Part shown: positions 38,155 through 46,730 of the stretch, piece after piece | How positions within the stretch are numbered: the first letter of the stretch is position 1 | Layout: the number at the start of each line of letters is the position of its first letter | The notes under the pieces: model-generated | The model's database searches: none | Told to the model about the DNA's origin: nothing | What the model saw: only the letters and a program-made list of their open reading frames with translations | Origin: Hyphomicrobiales bacterium | Lineage (GTDB): Bacteria; Pseudomonadota; Alphaproteobacteria; Rhizobiales; Rhizobiaceae | Direction: 5' to 3' | Length of the DNA stretch: 64,000 nt | Assembly: GCA_900466875.1 (NCBI GenBank) | Contig: UBNQ01000016.1 | Coordinates: forward strand, 186,001 to 250,000 | Translations under genes and position numbers: made by a program

Positions 38155-38862
38155 ATGGATAAGGGACTGACCGTGGATGACCTGCGTGAGGAGAGACTTT
38201 CGCTGTATTACCAGCGTCAGACGCAAGCGCTCATAAGGAAGGACGCGTCGGAGGCTGCGGTGCATGCTGCCGCCTCCTTGATCCACAATCCGCGCCTGCC
38301 GCGTTCGGCAGTCGAATTCCGATTGGATGATCCGCTTGTTCCCGGCCGCTGGGCACCGGCCGAGGGACTCGGCATGGCAATCGAAAAATACGTCTGGCGA
38401 CTACGGGAACTGGAGCGCGTGCGGTTTAGCCACAGCTTGATCGGAGGCCTGACGAGGGAGCATCAGGACGCATACGCCGCGGTCGTCGAGGCCGCATCCG
38501 CACTCGAGGCGCTCGGCTGGCCCGTCAACTGGGAACAGAACCTCCAGGCGATCTTGGAGCAAACCGAGTTCGGATTGCGCGGCGGAAAGCTTGTTGATCG
38601 GTTCCAGGCCCTTCCGGAACGCGTGACGCTGGGTGACGAGCTGCTGCTGATGGGGACCGTCACTTTCTATCGCCAGGACCGCTCTCCAGAAGGCGTGGCA
38701 AAGCCGTTCAAGCCTCTAGTCTTGTCAGTGTCGAATGCTGGTCTGTACGAGGCTACGCCACTTTTCCTTAGTGGAGGAGGGCAAGGCGTGCCGAGCCGTT
38801 TCAGGTACGCGAGCGAGTGGCTCGCAGGCGGGTCGGGTAAGTCGTTCAGGATCGCGGTGTAG
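38155..38862 (+). CDS. Hypothetical protein, 235 residues
   Basis: ATG 38155 follows GGGGAG by 8 bases. The product is soluble, largely helical in its first 150 residues (repeated A/L/E/R heptads such as AVHAAASLIHN and YAAVVEAASALEALG), then a short beta-rich C-terminal part. No known domain is seen. It lies just upstream of the SOS cassette but on the far side of the LexA-controlled promoter, so it is a separate transcript. Confidence 0.75.
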   Translation: MDKGLTVDDLREERLSLYYQRQTQALIRKDASEAAVHAAASLIHNPRLPRSAVEFRLDDPLVPGRWAPAEGLGMAIEKYVWRLRELERVRFSHSLIGGLTREHQDAYAAVVEAASALEALGWPVNWEQNLQAILEQTEFGLRGGKLVDRFQALPERVTLGDELLLMGTVTFYRQDRSPEGVAKPFKPLVLSVSNAGLYEATPLFLSGGGQGVPSRFRYASEWLAGGSGKSFRIAV

Positions 38863-39021
38863 ACGGCGTCGCGAGAGAGACGCTCAGTGAAAGCTGCCGC
38901 TGCTGCGTCAGAAGCACCGGATTCCGCTGCGATCATGAACCAGGAATCGGAAACGAAGCCTCTCCGCATTGGCTGTCGAGGCTGAAGATCCGGCTCCTGC
39001 GGCCAAATCGAATGTTCCGTA

Positions 39022-39055
39022 TTGACTCGCTGTATGAGTAGAACATAATAGGAAC
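39022..39055 (+). promoter_or_regulatory. SOS promoter with LexA box
   Basis: TTGACT (39022-39027), 16 bases, then CATAAT (39044-39049) form a sigma-70-like promoter. The direct repeat GAAC-N7-GAAC at 39041-39055 is the complement of the alphaproteobacterial LexA site GTTC-N7-GTTC and overlaps the -10 hexamer, so LexA binding would block transcription. It precedes a four-gene cassette ending with umuDC, which fits SOS control. Confidence 0.8.
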
Positions 39056-39127
39056 GAAGTCGCCCGGCCGATCGGCCTTCCAATTTTCGCCAGTCAAGGA
39101 ACACGCTCAGGCGTGAACGGTGTAGCC

Positions 39128-39547
39128 ATGTCCAATCACGGCACTGACGAACCCGAGTGCGGCTTCTACTTAGACGCCGTGACTCCACTTGCAGACAGGC
39201 CTCCCAGCGACAAATTGCTGGACGAGATAGGATGGCGACGCGACGTCTACGCATTCGAATTCTCAGACGCCATCGTCGTGCGCGACGACAACGTACCTAC
39301 ATCCTCCTGGATCGAAGTCGGCCATAGCCGCCAGTTGGGTGGATGCTATGTCGTCTGGTTCAGCGGCGTTTCCAGCCTCGACGCGCCGGACTACTGTTCG
39401 TACGGCTGGCTGGAATGCCGCGGTCTGGGAAAGGATTTCGACGACGCGCTTTTCAAGCGGTCACTGCTGCAGGGCGCGCCCCTCACGGGCTATTTCTTCA
39501 ATTCCGAGGTTTATTATGACAACTGCCCCAGCGCCCACCCAGGCTGA
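39128..39547 (+). CDS. Small hypothetical protein of the SOS cassette
   Basis: The ATG at 39128 is preceded by weak signals; an in-frame GTG at 39113 is an alternative. The 139-residue protein has an acidic N-terminus and a Trp/Tyr/Gly-rich beta-like middle (GGCYVVWFSGVSSL). No membrane segment or catalytic motif is seen. It is the first gene behind the LexA-controlled promoter and overlaps the next gene by 32 bases, so it should be induced by DNA damage. Family not recognised. Confidence 0.7.
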   Translation: MSNHGTDEPECGFYLDAVTPLADRPPSDKLLDEIGWRRDVYAFEFSDAIVVRDDNVPTSSWIEVGHSRQLGGCYVVWFSGVSSLDAPDYCSYGWLECRGLGKDFDDALFKRSLLQGAPLTGYFFNSEVYYDNCPSAHPG

Positions 39548-39719
39548 AGTCGGCGATGACATCGATGCAGTACTGTCCTTCCACGATGGCGATGCCCGGG
39601 CAGCGCTGGCAACTCTGCTGCGGGACTGCGCGCATCTCCGCCAGCAGCTCTCCGTCACCGAATACGCCATGAGCGCCGGATTTTGCCGCGGCTGGCGACC
39701 GAAATACGATCGTGACTGA
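39516..39719 (+). CDS. Small hypothetical protein preceding umuD
   Basis: ATG 39516 has GAGG eight bases upstream, inside the end of the previous gene. The 67-residue product is mainly helical (DARAALATLLRDCAHLRQQL) with an SAGFCRGWRP tail. It ends 1 base before the umuD start. Small proteins of this kind sit before S24-peptidase/polymerase pairs in rhizobial genomes; a role in translesion synthesis is suspected only from context. Confidence 0.75.
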   Translation: MTTAPAPTQAEVGDDIDAVLSFHDGDARAALATLLRDCAHLRQQLSVTEYAMSAGFCRGWRPKYDRD

Positions 39720-39720
39720 C

Positions 39721-40164
39721 ATGCGGCTTGCGACCACTTCCATTCTGACGGAAGTCTCCGTCTCGTACATCCAGAGAGAGATAAGGACCGCGGGTCTCAA
39801 GGTCTCGGCCGGCTTTCCCAGTCCGGCAGGAGACGATCTCGAGGATCCGGTAGATCTCATCGCCTGGATGATCCGGCACGAGAACGCCACCTTCTGGTAT
39901 CGGGTGAGCGGAAACTCCCTATGTCGCGCGGGCATTCTTGACGGGGACTACGTGGCCATCGACAGGGCAGGGAAGGTCCTGCCCGGGCGCACGGTTCTCG
40001 CGCTTGACGGCGGCGACATGCTTCTCAAGGTACTGGACCGTCGCGACGGCCGGATGTGGCTCGAGGCGCGGTCAGATGAGCACTATCCGCCGCTTCCTGT
40101 CACGGAAGCCACGGAAATCTGGGGCGTCGTCGCCGGGATCGCCCGCCGATATCCAGTGGACTGA
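39721..40164 (+). CDS. umuD: UmuD-like LexA/S24 self-cleaving subunit
   Basis: The 147-residue protein has the UmuD layout: a cleavage region [11 protein letters not shown] near residue 32, the nucleophilic Ser in [18 protein letters not shown] (the usual SM is SL), and the Lys general base in [11 protein letters not shown]. RecA-stimulated cleavage should give the active UmuD' form, which binds the UmuC polymerase. The ATG at 39721 follows the preceding stop by one base; a GTG at 39712 is an alternative. Neither has a ribosome-binding site, so it depends on coupling. The umuC gene follows 2 bases later. Confidence 0.9.
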   Translation: MRLATTSILTEVSVSYIQREIRTAGLKVSAGFPSPAGDDLEDPVDLIAWMIRHENATFWYRVSGNSLCRAGILDGDYVAIDRAGKVLPGRTVLALDGGDMLLKVLDRRDGRMWLEARSDEHYPPLPVTEATEIWGVVAGIARRYPVD

Positions 40165-40166
40165 CG

Positions 40167-41450
40167 GTGGATATACGTCCAATCGCATTGATCGACTGCA
40201 ATAATTTCTACGTCAGCTGCGAGCGTCTTTTCGATCCCAGGCTGCGCTCGATTCCCGTTGTGGTGCTGTCGAACAATGACGGCTGCGCGATCTCACGCTC
40301 GGCCGAAGCCAAGGCGCTCGGCGTGAAGATGGGCGAGCCAGCACATCATTTTCGAGATAAGACCAAGGCGCATGGCATCCGCGTATTTTCCTCGAACTAC
40401 AGCCTCTACGGCGATATCAGCCGGAGGGTCTCGTCTACGATCGCCGAATTCTCTCCGCTCTCCGAAATCTACAGTATCGACGAGACGTTCGTGGACCTGA
40501 GCGGCTTTGGCGGACGCATGCTCGATCATGCCGCGGAGATGCGGGCGACCGTGCTGCGTAGCGTGGGCATCCCGACCTGCGTGGGCATCGGGCCGTCCAA
40601 GACTATGGCCAAGCTCGCCAACCACCTGGCGAAACAGAACCCCATGTTCGGCGGGATCTGCGATCTCATGGATGCCACCATGGCGGACTACTGCATGAGG
40701 AGGACGGATGTCTCGGAGGTCTGGGGTGTCGGTCGCCAGACGACTGCGAGGCTGAGGGACGTTGGGATCGCCACAGTGGCCCAGTTGCGGGACATGCCGC
40801 TCCCGCTTGCTAGGAACGTAGGCACGGTCGTTCTCGAGCGCATCGTTTCCGAACTCCGGGGTGTCCGATGCATCGATATCCAGGACGTAGAGCCCCGGCG
40901 AAAGGGCATGGCGGTGACCAGGTCCGCGGGAACGCCAATGACGTCCCTCGATGACCTGCAGCAGGCGCTGTCATCCCATGCGACACGCGCGGCGCAGAAA
41001 CTCCGAAACCACGGCTTGGTGGCATCGCACGTCACGACGTTCTTCCACACCAATCCGCATAACGGCAGCCGACAGAACTCGGTCTCTAGAACCGCTAGGC
41101 TGTCGCCGCCCTCGAACTCGACCTTCGCGCTTGTCCAGGCAGTGCTGAGGGCTGCCGAGCGGGGATGGTCGGGGGATCCCAGCGGGAACGGCTTTGCCTA
41201 CCTCAAGGCTGGAGTGGTGCTCGACGACCTCATCCCGGAAGAGGCTGCACCCGCCGATCTTTTTGCATTCGAGCAGGACACGGGGAAAAAGCTGTCGGCA
41301 GCTATGGATGCCGTCAACGATCGTTTCGGTAAGAAAGCGGTGGTGCTCGGCTCCGAGGGGTTCATGCGCTCATTCGAGACCAGGGCGGACATGCGGTCTC
41401 CGCGATACACGACCCGGATGGCGGACCTGCCAGTGGTCAGCGCGAGGTAG
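40167..41450 (+). CDS. umuC: UmuC-like Y-family translesion DNA polymerase
   Basis: A GTG start at 40167 opens a 427-residue protein two bases after umuD. The Y-family palm motifs are present: [11 protein letters not shown] near the N-terminus, [12 protein letters not shown] with the catalytic Asp-Glu, and [15 protein letters not shown] in the palm. The helix-hairpin-helix [13 protein letters not shown] and a C-terminal little-finger region follow. With UmuD' it forms Pol V, which copies damaged templates at the cost of errors. The whole cassette is under a LexA box at 39041. Confidence 0.95.
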   Translation: MDIRPIALIDCNNFYVSCERLFDPRLRSIPVVVLSNNDGCAISRSAEAKALGVKMGEPAHHFRDKTKAHGIRVFSSNYSLYGDISRRVSSTIAEFSPLSEIYSIDETFVDLSGFGGRMLDHAAEMRATVLRSVGIPTCVGIGPSKTMAKLANHLAKQNPMFGGICDLMDATMADYCMRRTDVSEVWGVGRQTTARLRDVGIATVAQLRDMPLPLARNVGTVVLERIVSELRGVRCIDIQDVEPRRKGMAVTRSAGTPMTSLDDLQQALSSHATRAAQKLRNHGLVASHVTTFFHTNPHNGSRQNSVSRTARLSPPSNSTFALVQAVLRAAERGWSGDPSGNGFAYLKAGVVLDDLIPEEAAPADLFAFEQDTGKKLSAAMDAVNDRFGKKAVVLGSEGFMRSFETRADMRSPRYTTRMADLPVVSAR

Positions 41451-41473
41451 CAGGTTTCCTCAATGTGGCGGTA

Positions 41474-42145
41474 TCAGTCGTATTGCTTCGAAAGGACGGC
41501 GTGCTGTCGCGTGACATGGAGAAAGAGGGCGATCTCGCCTTCCGTGAGAAACGCGCAGCCCGGATCTTCCGCGCGGGAGGCCTCCGCCCAACCGACGAGG
41601 TTGAGGAGTTCCTGAGTCACGTCCCGCGGATTGGCCTCGACAATGGCGATGGTCTGGGCAATCGGAAAGCCACTGCCGTTTTCGATCGCCCATGAAGCGG
41701 ATACGCCCCGGTCGAAAAGCGCCCGCCAGCCGTTACGGATCTTCGCGGGCCACTTCGCGTAGTGATGAAATTCACGTCGGGCATGGGCGAGCCGTCGAGA
41801 AAACGTATTATAGACGATAGCCTGTGCCATGCTGGGCCTACGGGTCAGGAAGAGCGCGGAAACGGGCCTGTAGACATTGATCAGACGCTGCGTGTCACGT
41901 ACCGCTTTTGCCTTGCGATTTTCGATCCACGCCTGGCACAGACCGTCCAGCAGCTTCGCAAACGCCATGATGGCGCAGAGAGTGGCGGCCAACTCAACAT
42001 AGATCACGCGTTCTCCGATCGCGGCCCGGAAGGGTGGATGAGCGAGAGACAGTACGAAAAAGCAGATCAAGGCGAGATAGAGCGAGACGTGCAGGGACTT
42101 GAGCGTCTCTGCGACTTGTCGCGCGGAATTGATACCTGTCTCCAT
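41474..42145 (-). CDS. Hypothetical membrane protein, 223 residues
   Basis: The protein has two predicted membrane helices near residues 20-38 (SLYLALICFFVLSLA) and 48-68 (VIYVELAATLCAIMAFAKLL), then a long charged cytoplasmic-like domain. ATG 42145 has a near GAGGG signal. No family is known to me. It converges with umuC, 23 bases from its end, and has no obvious partner. Confidence 0.75.
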   Translation of the reverse strand: METGINSARQVAETLKSLHVSLYLALICFFVLSLAHPPFRAAIGERVIYVELAATLCAIMAFAKLLDGLCQAWIENRKAKAVRDTQRLINVYRPVSALFLTRRPSMAQAIVYNTFSRRLAHARREFHHYAKWPAKIRNGWRALFDRGVSASWAIENGSGFPIAQTIAIVEANPRDVTQELLNLVGWAEASRAEDPGCAFLTEGEIALFLHVTRQHAVLSKQYD

Positions 42146-42422
42146 GGCCCTCGATGTCTCCTCTGCGATCCGGGTATTTCATATATAGCGGCAGACCCAT
42201 TGGATTACGTGATTTTTTGGGGCGGAAGAGGCTCTGGCTGCGACGCGCACCAATGGGCTCGGGCGAAAGCGCCGCAATCCTTGGCGGTCCGGCTTTTACC
42301 CCCCAGTCGCGACTAGGTTGGAGCGAGGTGACCAGCCGCCAGGTCTCGCTGCTGGCCATATCCGGACGCTCGGGCTGAATTGACATGCCCGGCGTTTTCG
42401 CGACGGCGCAATCTTCAGGCGC

Positions 42423-43118
42423 TCAACACGATGGAAAGCCGGAACGGATTGATGCGCTCGGCCTGCGCCACAGACCGGACGCCGCAAAGCTGCCAGCGGC
42501 GAAGATGGCGCGCGACAACGCCGGATCTCCGGACAGCAGGGGATCGCCTTCGAAGTGCCGGGCAACTGTCGCGATCGGGATTTCCTCGGCAAGGGGGATG
42601 ACGCCAACGCCGATCCGCGAACCGATCTCCATCGCGTCGGCATAGAGGCAGGTGTCCATGGTCACCCAGCCGCGCTCCTGGCAGACAACGGTGAGCTCGA
42701 CTCCGAAACGGCCGTCGGTCACGATCTCGCGCATATAGACGCCCTCGACGCGGCTGTCGGGGAGGGTGGCGAGGGCCAGCGAAGAATCCGGCGCGAATTC
42801 GACATAGGCGACCGCGGGCGGGATGTCCGTGAACTCTGCGGTCTGGCCGGGCTCGTCCGCGTCCGGCGCATCGATCGTGACCCGATGTATTACTTCACCG
42901 TCGGTTTTCCAGTCGGCGATGAGCCTCTCGAGATGCCGCAGCCTGTCATTGCGCCTCGCCAGCTCGGCGTTGGAAACGGCGTTCTGCTCCCTTTTGAGGA
43001 AAGCGGGAGCGGGACTTACGTCGACGTCTTCGTACGTGATCCCCGGCTGGAGGCGTTCCAGTCTCGCAAGCTGGTCTGCGAAAGCGCGGGGATATCTGTA
43101 GGGATGGGCTAGGGGCAT
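42423..43118 (-). CDS. Hypothetical protein, 231 residues
   Basis: ATG 43118 has GGAG eight bases upstream; a longer open frame from 43220 lacks one. The product is soluble and acidic. It has a helical coiled segment near residues 30-65 (FLKREQNAVSNAELARRNDRL) followed by a beta-rich part (IPPAVAYVEFAPDSSLALATL, RFGVELTVVCQERG). No family or motif is recognised. It stands alone, 277 bases from the membrane protein gene. Confidence 0.75.
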   Translation of the reverse strand: MPLAHPYRYPRAFADQLARLERLQPGITYEDVDVSPAPAFLKREQNAVSNAELARRNDRLRHLERLIADWKTDGEVIHRVTIDAPDADEPGQTAEFTDIPPAVAYVEFAPDSSLALATLPDSRVEGVYMREIVTDGRFGVELTVVCQERGWVTMDTCLYADAMEIGSRIGVGVIPLAEEIPIATVARHFEGDPLLSGDPALSRAIFAAGSFAASGLWRRPSASIRSGFPSC

Positions 43119-43975
43119 GGCTTCGTCTCCGGTGATGGAGTAAGCCTGAGTTGTGGCGTTGCAAGAAAGAAGAGAAATGCGGTGCGCGCAGATGCCCGCC
43201 GAGCAGATCGAAACCAACAAATCAGCAAAGGACGCGGAATAAGAGCCGCGTTATAACGGAAAAGCCGTGCTTCCGTAGGGCGCGAGCTCCTTATCTGGCG
43301 GCGAACGGAGGGGGAGACGGCAGACGACGGAGAATGGGTTGGACTTGCGGCGACGCAGCGACGTTACCCAGCATGCGGCGCGAACTGATATTGCCGCTGA
43401 ACACGGCAATTGCGTACTCCTCCCATTGCCCGTCTTGCAGGTCGTGCGAAGGTTTGCGATCGGCACTGCAAGCATGACCGAGGCGATTGAAATTCTGTTG
43501 GATGGTGACAGGAGAGGGCATGTCGAGATCACAGACTGCACGACGCCATTGGCCCGCGACTTGAGGAAACCGTTGCCATTCGATCGTAAAGACCACGGCC
43601 ATCAGGTCGCGGTGATGAAAGCGTGGTCGCGTAGCTAGGGCAAGCAGACGTATATCGGCAATGGCACACCCACCTGCAGGACTATTCCTAGCCTTCGAAC
43701 TTGGATCGACGCAGCTGGCGGGGTCTCACGATGAAGAGAGACCGCGTCACCGTATTAATCATCTTCGGACGAAAAGGAATATGGACCGGGGTCGGTGTAC
43801 GCGGCACGGTGATAAAGCTAAGCGCCTCAAACTGACAGGGTTTAAACCGCTACGCGGGAAGAGGACGATGGGTTGTTTTCATATCCTCGCTCATGTGCCA
43901 GCCGGTCGATGCTCTTCACGAGTTGTAAGGTCCGTCCCAGTATAGGCACATGGGATTGCAATTCGCGGAACGAGC
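43119..43975. other. Gene-poor stretch with possible decayed genes
   Basis: Some 860 bases separate two unknown genes. A 103-residue minus-strand frame (43294-43602) has a protein-like composition but no ribosome-binding site; an antisense plus-strand frame overlaps it, so neither can be accepted. A possible transposase remnant is listed separately at 43661. No promoter is evident. Confidence 0.35.
43661..43760 (+). pseudogene. Possible IS110-type transposase remnant
   Basis: A short frame starting with ATG 43661 reads AHPPAGLFLAFELGSTQ and ERPRHR. This resembles the N-terminal catalytic strand of IS110-type transposases (LFVAFELS... then QRPRHR). The frame then loses similarity, so only a fragment or frameshifted copy would remain. 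No terminal repeats are visible. It is a weak match from memory. Confidence 0.25.
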
Positions 43976-44740
43976 ATGAGAATTTCCGAACTTTTTGCAG
44001 GGGTCGACGTAGCGTCAAAGAGCCCGGTATTGCGGAGTGACTATGAATGGTGGCTTACGCGCTTTGCTATAATTGAGTTCCGACCATACCATTTCTGCAA
44101 GATGCTGGTAGAGGACGTGCCATACGAGTTCGGAAGCCGTCTCGCAAATATAACGGCGCAGCGTTACGCGGAGTTCGAGATTGTCGGACGTGATCACGAG
44201 AATGCCCCGCCGTATGAGACTTCGAGGGCTTTTGACTTGAATTCTGGCTGTCTGTTCCAGGGGTTTCTCGACATTCGCGAAGATCTCCAGAGTAGAGGAT
44301 TCGGCACGACGTTTGCCCGAAACTGCTTCTATGTCGCCATTAGGCTGGGGCTTTCACGCTTGCGCGTGACAGCGGTAGACGGCGGTTCGTATTTCTGGGC
44401 TCGCGCAGGTTTCCTTTCGACGGAAGAACAGTGGAACGAAGGTAGCGGAAAGGATGCTATCCTTGAAAAACTCGATGAGCTAGATACCTTATCGCAAACA
44501 ACACGCGCCCGAGTTCTGCGACATCTGAGTAGCGATAGCCCCATCTCACTGTGGGCGCTTGCCGACGAACGCACTTTGGTAGATTCCTCGCGGAACCCGG
44601 GTTATTCAATCAGTCTAGGGCGGGCCTTACTGGCAGAAAGCGGAGCAACTTGGCGAGGCTCGCTCGAGTTCGATACTCACGAGTTCTACGAGCAACAGCA
44701 TAGCCGTTTCAGCCGGTATATCCTTGGGAATGCCCCCTAG
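43976..44740 (+). CDS. GNAT-like acetyltransferase-fold protein
   Basis: The 254-residue product has a middle region with GNAT motif A features: GCLFQGFLDIREDLQSRGFGTTFARNC (the R/Q-x-x-G-x-G/A acetyl-CoA loop) and later SRLRVTAVDGGSYFWARAGF, the typical strand-loop-Phe end of the fold. The flanking parts are specific. The nucleotide composition is AT-richer than the neighbouring genes, which suggests transfer. Its 3' end overlaps the antisense small gene at 44709 by 32 bases. Substrate unknown. Confidence 0.7.
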   Translation: MRISELFAGVDVASKSPVLRSDYEWWLTRFAIIEFRPYHFCKMLVEDVPYEFGSRLANITAQRYAEFEIVGRDHENAPPYETSRAFDLNSGCLFQGFLDIREDLQSRGFGTTFARNCFYVAIRLGLSRLRVTAVDGGSYFWARAGFLSTEEQWNEGSGKDAILEKLDELDTLSQTTRARVLRHLSSDSPISLWALADERTLVDSSRNPGYSISLGRALLAESGATWRGSLEFDTHEFYEQQHSRFSRYILGNAP

Positions 44741-44939
44741 CCTTCAAGCATTCCTGCACCTGATCTCCTTCTAGGCTCAAGTGCTCCGCTATGTCTTCGA
44801 CTGAAAAACCGAGATCCCGGAAGAGCATCTCGATCATGTCCTCCTGAACTCGATTGAGGTCGTGCGTAGCCTCAGCGTCTAACCTTTCGGCGTCCGCTAG
44901 CATGTCGTCAACGCCGTCGATATAGCCTGCTTTAGCCAT
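44709..44939 (-). CDS. Small acidic protein with HTH-like helix pair
   Basis: ATG 44939 has GGAGA six bases upstream. The 76-residue product is strongly acidic and helical; near residues 46-65 FSVEDIAEHLSLEGDQVQECL looks like a short helix-turn-helix. Such proteins can be small regulators or antitoxins, but no toxin partner is visible beyond the antisense-overlapping GNAT gene. It is read in the opposite direction to its neighbour with a 32-base 3' overlap. Confidence 0.55.
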   Translation of the reverse strand: MAKAGYIDGVDDMLADAERLDAEATHDLNRVQEDMIEMLFRDLGFSVEDIAEHLSLEGDQVQECLKARGHSQGYTG

Positions 44940-45280
44940 CTATTTCTCCAAGCCACCAGTCGCGTTGGTCACACGCATTTCACAGGCACGCCGCGGGTGA
45001 TTACGTTTTGAGGGCAACACATTGATGCCGTCACCAAGCCATACATGATGAAAACACTTGCGCTTGCAAGAAAGAAGATCGAATCGCCTCGACCGCAATA
45101 GATTGCGATGGGAGCCTGTATCGGGTCACGCTGGTCGGAGACTTGGGAACGATGCCTTGGAGGTGTACCAGTCGAGTTTGTCCAGAAGTGGACCTTTCGG
45201 TCGTTTTAGGAACGATCACGCCGGATGATGCGTGCGCGGCAGATTGCCCATCCTTCCCTGCGCGTGTAGTTTCACCACAC
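44940..45280. other. Intergenic stretch upstream of tRNA
   Basis: No gene or repeat is supported. A minus-strand frame at 45031-45219 has no start signal and no protein-like character. The tRNA promoter must be near the right end. Confidence 0.4.
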
Positions 45281-45357
45281 GGGCCTGTAGCTCAACTGGT
45301 CAGAGCCGTCGGCTCATAACCGATTTGTTGCAGGTTCGAGTCCTGCCGGGCCCACCA
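45281..45357 (+). tRNA. tRNA with anticodon CAU (Met or lysidine-Ile2)
   Basis: The 77-base sequence folds to a full cloverleaf. The acceptor stem GGGCCTG pairs with CGGGCCC, giving A73 and an encoded CCA. The D arm is GCTC/GAGC. The anticodon stem GTCGG/CCGAT encloses CTCATAA (anticodon CAT), with one G-U pair at its top. The T arm is GCAGG/CCTGC. A CAU anticodon is either elongator Met or Ile2 read after lysidine modification; sequence alone does not decide. It lies at the right edge of the accessory region, where island integration would be expected. Confidence 0.92.
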
Positions 45358-45848
45358 TGATTGCCTTGTAAGCATTACAGTCACCGTACGGCCCCGAACT
45401 CGCGCCCGATATGGTTTTCTTGCCAGGGGCGCTGCCACAAGTCTTCCGGTATCTAACAACTGGCGCATTCCCCAAGGCGAGGTCGAGCACCATATAAACT
45501 GGACGCACCCCAAGAGAGGATGCGATCATGAGCCCTACATCCGCAGCTTCTTCACGCGAGTATCTATCATTTTCTTTAGGTGACCTTTGAAGCGTTCGTT
45601 TCTCTGTGAATGGGCTACGCCCTCCGGTCGGTGAAAATCGTGAGCGATAACCGCTATTCCGCCGAGGCGCAGGAATTTAATCCTACAAATTAGGTTTAGG
45701 ACATCATATGACTTTGGGACATGAATTTTGAATTTCCACATCGATGATAAACTTGTTGACGCCATACCTCCCACTTGTAGTATCTATTTGGCCGTCATGT
45801 ATGACAACGCTGACGTCATGCCGGTAAAGCCTGTCCTGGGGAGGATAT
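45358..45848. other. Intergenic region right of the tRNA
   Basis: An AT-richer stretch of 490 bases. A minus-strand frame at 45535-45774 (79 codons) contains a protein-like passage (CRIKFLRLGGIAVIAHDF then RPEGVAHSQRNERF) that could be the end of a decayed methyltransferase-like gene, but it has no start signal. The right end holds the promoter and palindromes before udh, listed separately. A clear integrase or attachment repeat is not seen. Confidence 0.35.
45756..45818 (+). promoter_or_regulatory. Promoter with palindromic operator candidates before udh
   Basis: TTGACG (45756-45761), 16 bases, then TAGTAT (45778-45783) is a fair promoter. Just downstream are GTCAT-GT-ATGAC (45794-45805, perfect inverted repeat) and TGACGTCA (45811-45818, perfect palindrome). 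They lie where a repressor would block transcription start. A GntR-type sugar-acid regulator is a plausible binder; this is inference. Confidence 0.55.
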
Positions 45849-46649
45849 ATGCTGAAGAAATTGTTGCTGACGGGTGCCGCTGGCGGTGTCGGTCAGAACA
45901 TCCGCCCGCTGCTGTCGCGGTTGGCGGAACGGGTTGTGCTGTCGGACCTCGGTGACGTCCCGGAGCTTGGGCCCAAGGAAACCTTCGTTCGATGCAATCT
46001 GGCGGATGCCCAAGGGGTTTTGAGGCTTCTGGAAGGCATCGACGGCATCATTCATCTCGGCGGAGTGTCCGTCGAGCGCTCATTCGATGTGGTTCTTCAG
46101 GGCAATATTATCGGTCTCTACAACCTTTATGAGGCTGCCCGACATCAGGGCAAGCCACGTATCGTGTTCGCCAGTTCCAACCATGTCGTCGGCTATTACC
46201 GCCAGGACGAAAAGATCGACAATAGGGTCTATCCTCGCCCGGATTCACTCTATGGCGTTTCCAAGGTTTTTGGCGAGGCTGTCGCCAGCATGTATTATGA
46301 CAAGTTCGAGCAGGAAACCCTCTCGCTCCGCATAGGCTCCTGCTTCGACAGGCCACTTAATCCCCGCATGCTGTCGACATGGCTAAGCTATCGGGACTTC
46401 GTTTCCCTGTGTGAAAGAGCGTTTCTGACCCCGCGTCTGGCGCACACGATCGTCTACGGCGCTTCCGCCAACGAAAAACCGTGGTGGGATAACGGCAACG
46501 CGGATTTTCTCGGTTGGCAACCGGAAGACAGTTCCGAAAAATGGCGCGCCGAGGTCGAGGCTGCGACCGGTGTCCAGGATCCGGCCGATCCTGCCGTCGT
46601 CTATCAGGGCGGGGCGTTTGCCGGTGCTGGCCATCCGGACGACAGCTGA
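45849..46649 (+). CDS. udh: Uronate dehydrogenase
   Basis: ATG 45849 follows GGGGAGG. The 266-residue product is a short-chain/epimerase-type NAD enzyme with LLTGAAGGVGQ near residue 6 for the cofactor, HLGGVSVE near residue 72, FASSNHVVGYY with the catalytic Ser and, later, the catalytic YGVSK. It is closely similar in motif wording to Agrobacterium uronate dehydrogenase (FASSNH, GNIIGLYNLYEAAR, MLSTW, GASAN, WWDN). It oxidises glucuronate or galacturonate to the aldarolactone. The next gene encodes the terminal dehydrogenase of the same oxidative route. Confidence 0.9.
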   Translation: MLKKLLLTGAAGGVGQNIRPLLSRLAERVVLSDLGDVPELGPKETFVRCNLADAQGVLRLLEGIDGIIHLGGVSVERSFDVVLQGNIIGLYNLYEAARHQGKPRIVFASSNHVVGYYRQDEKIDNRVYPRPDSLYGVSKVFGEAVASMYYDKFEQETLSLRIGSCFDRPLNPRMLSTWLSYRDFVSLCERAFLTPRLAHTIVYGASANEKPWWDNGNADFLGWQPEDSSEKWRAEVEAATGVQDPADPAVVYQGGAFAGAGHPDDS

Positions 46650-46730
46650 TAACATCGTTCACGGACGCCTCCATTCATAGTCGCGGCCATATCCGGTTGT
46701 TTGCAACAGGCCGCTTGGGAAGGAAGAAGC

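Noticed and set aside
43294..43602. 103-codon minus-strand protein
   Set aside because: It looks partly protein-like but lacks a ribosome-binding site and conflicts with an antisense frame of similar length.
45292..45529. Short minus-strand frames giving ARQDSNLQQ-like and GPAGLEPATNRL translations
   Set aside because: These are well-known spurious translations of the antisense of a tRNA gene.
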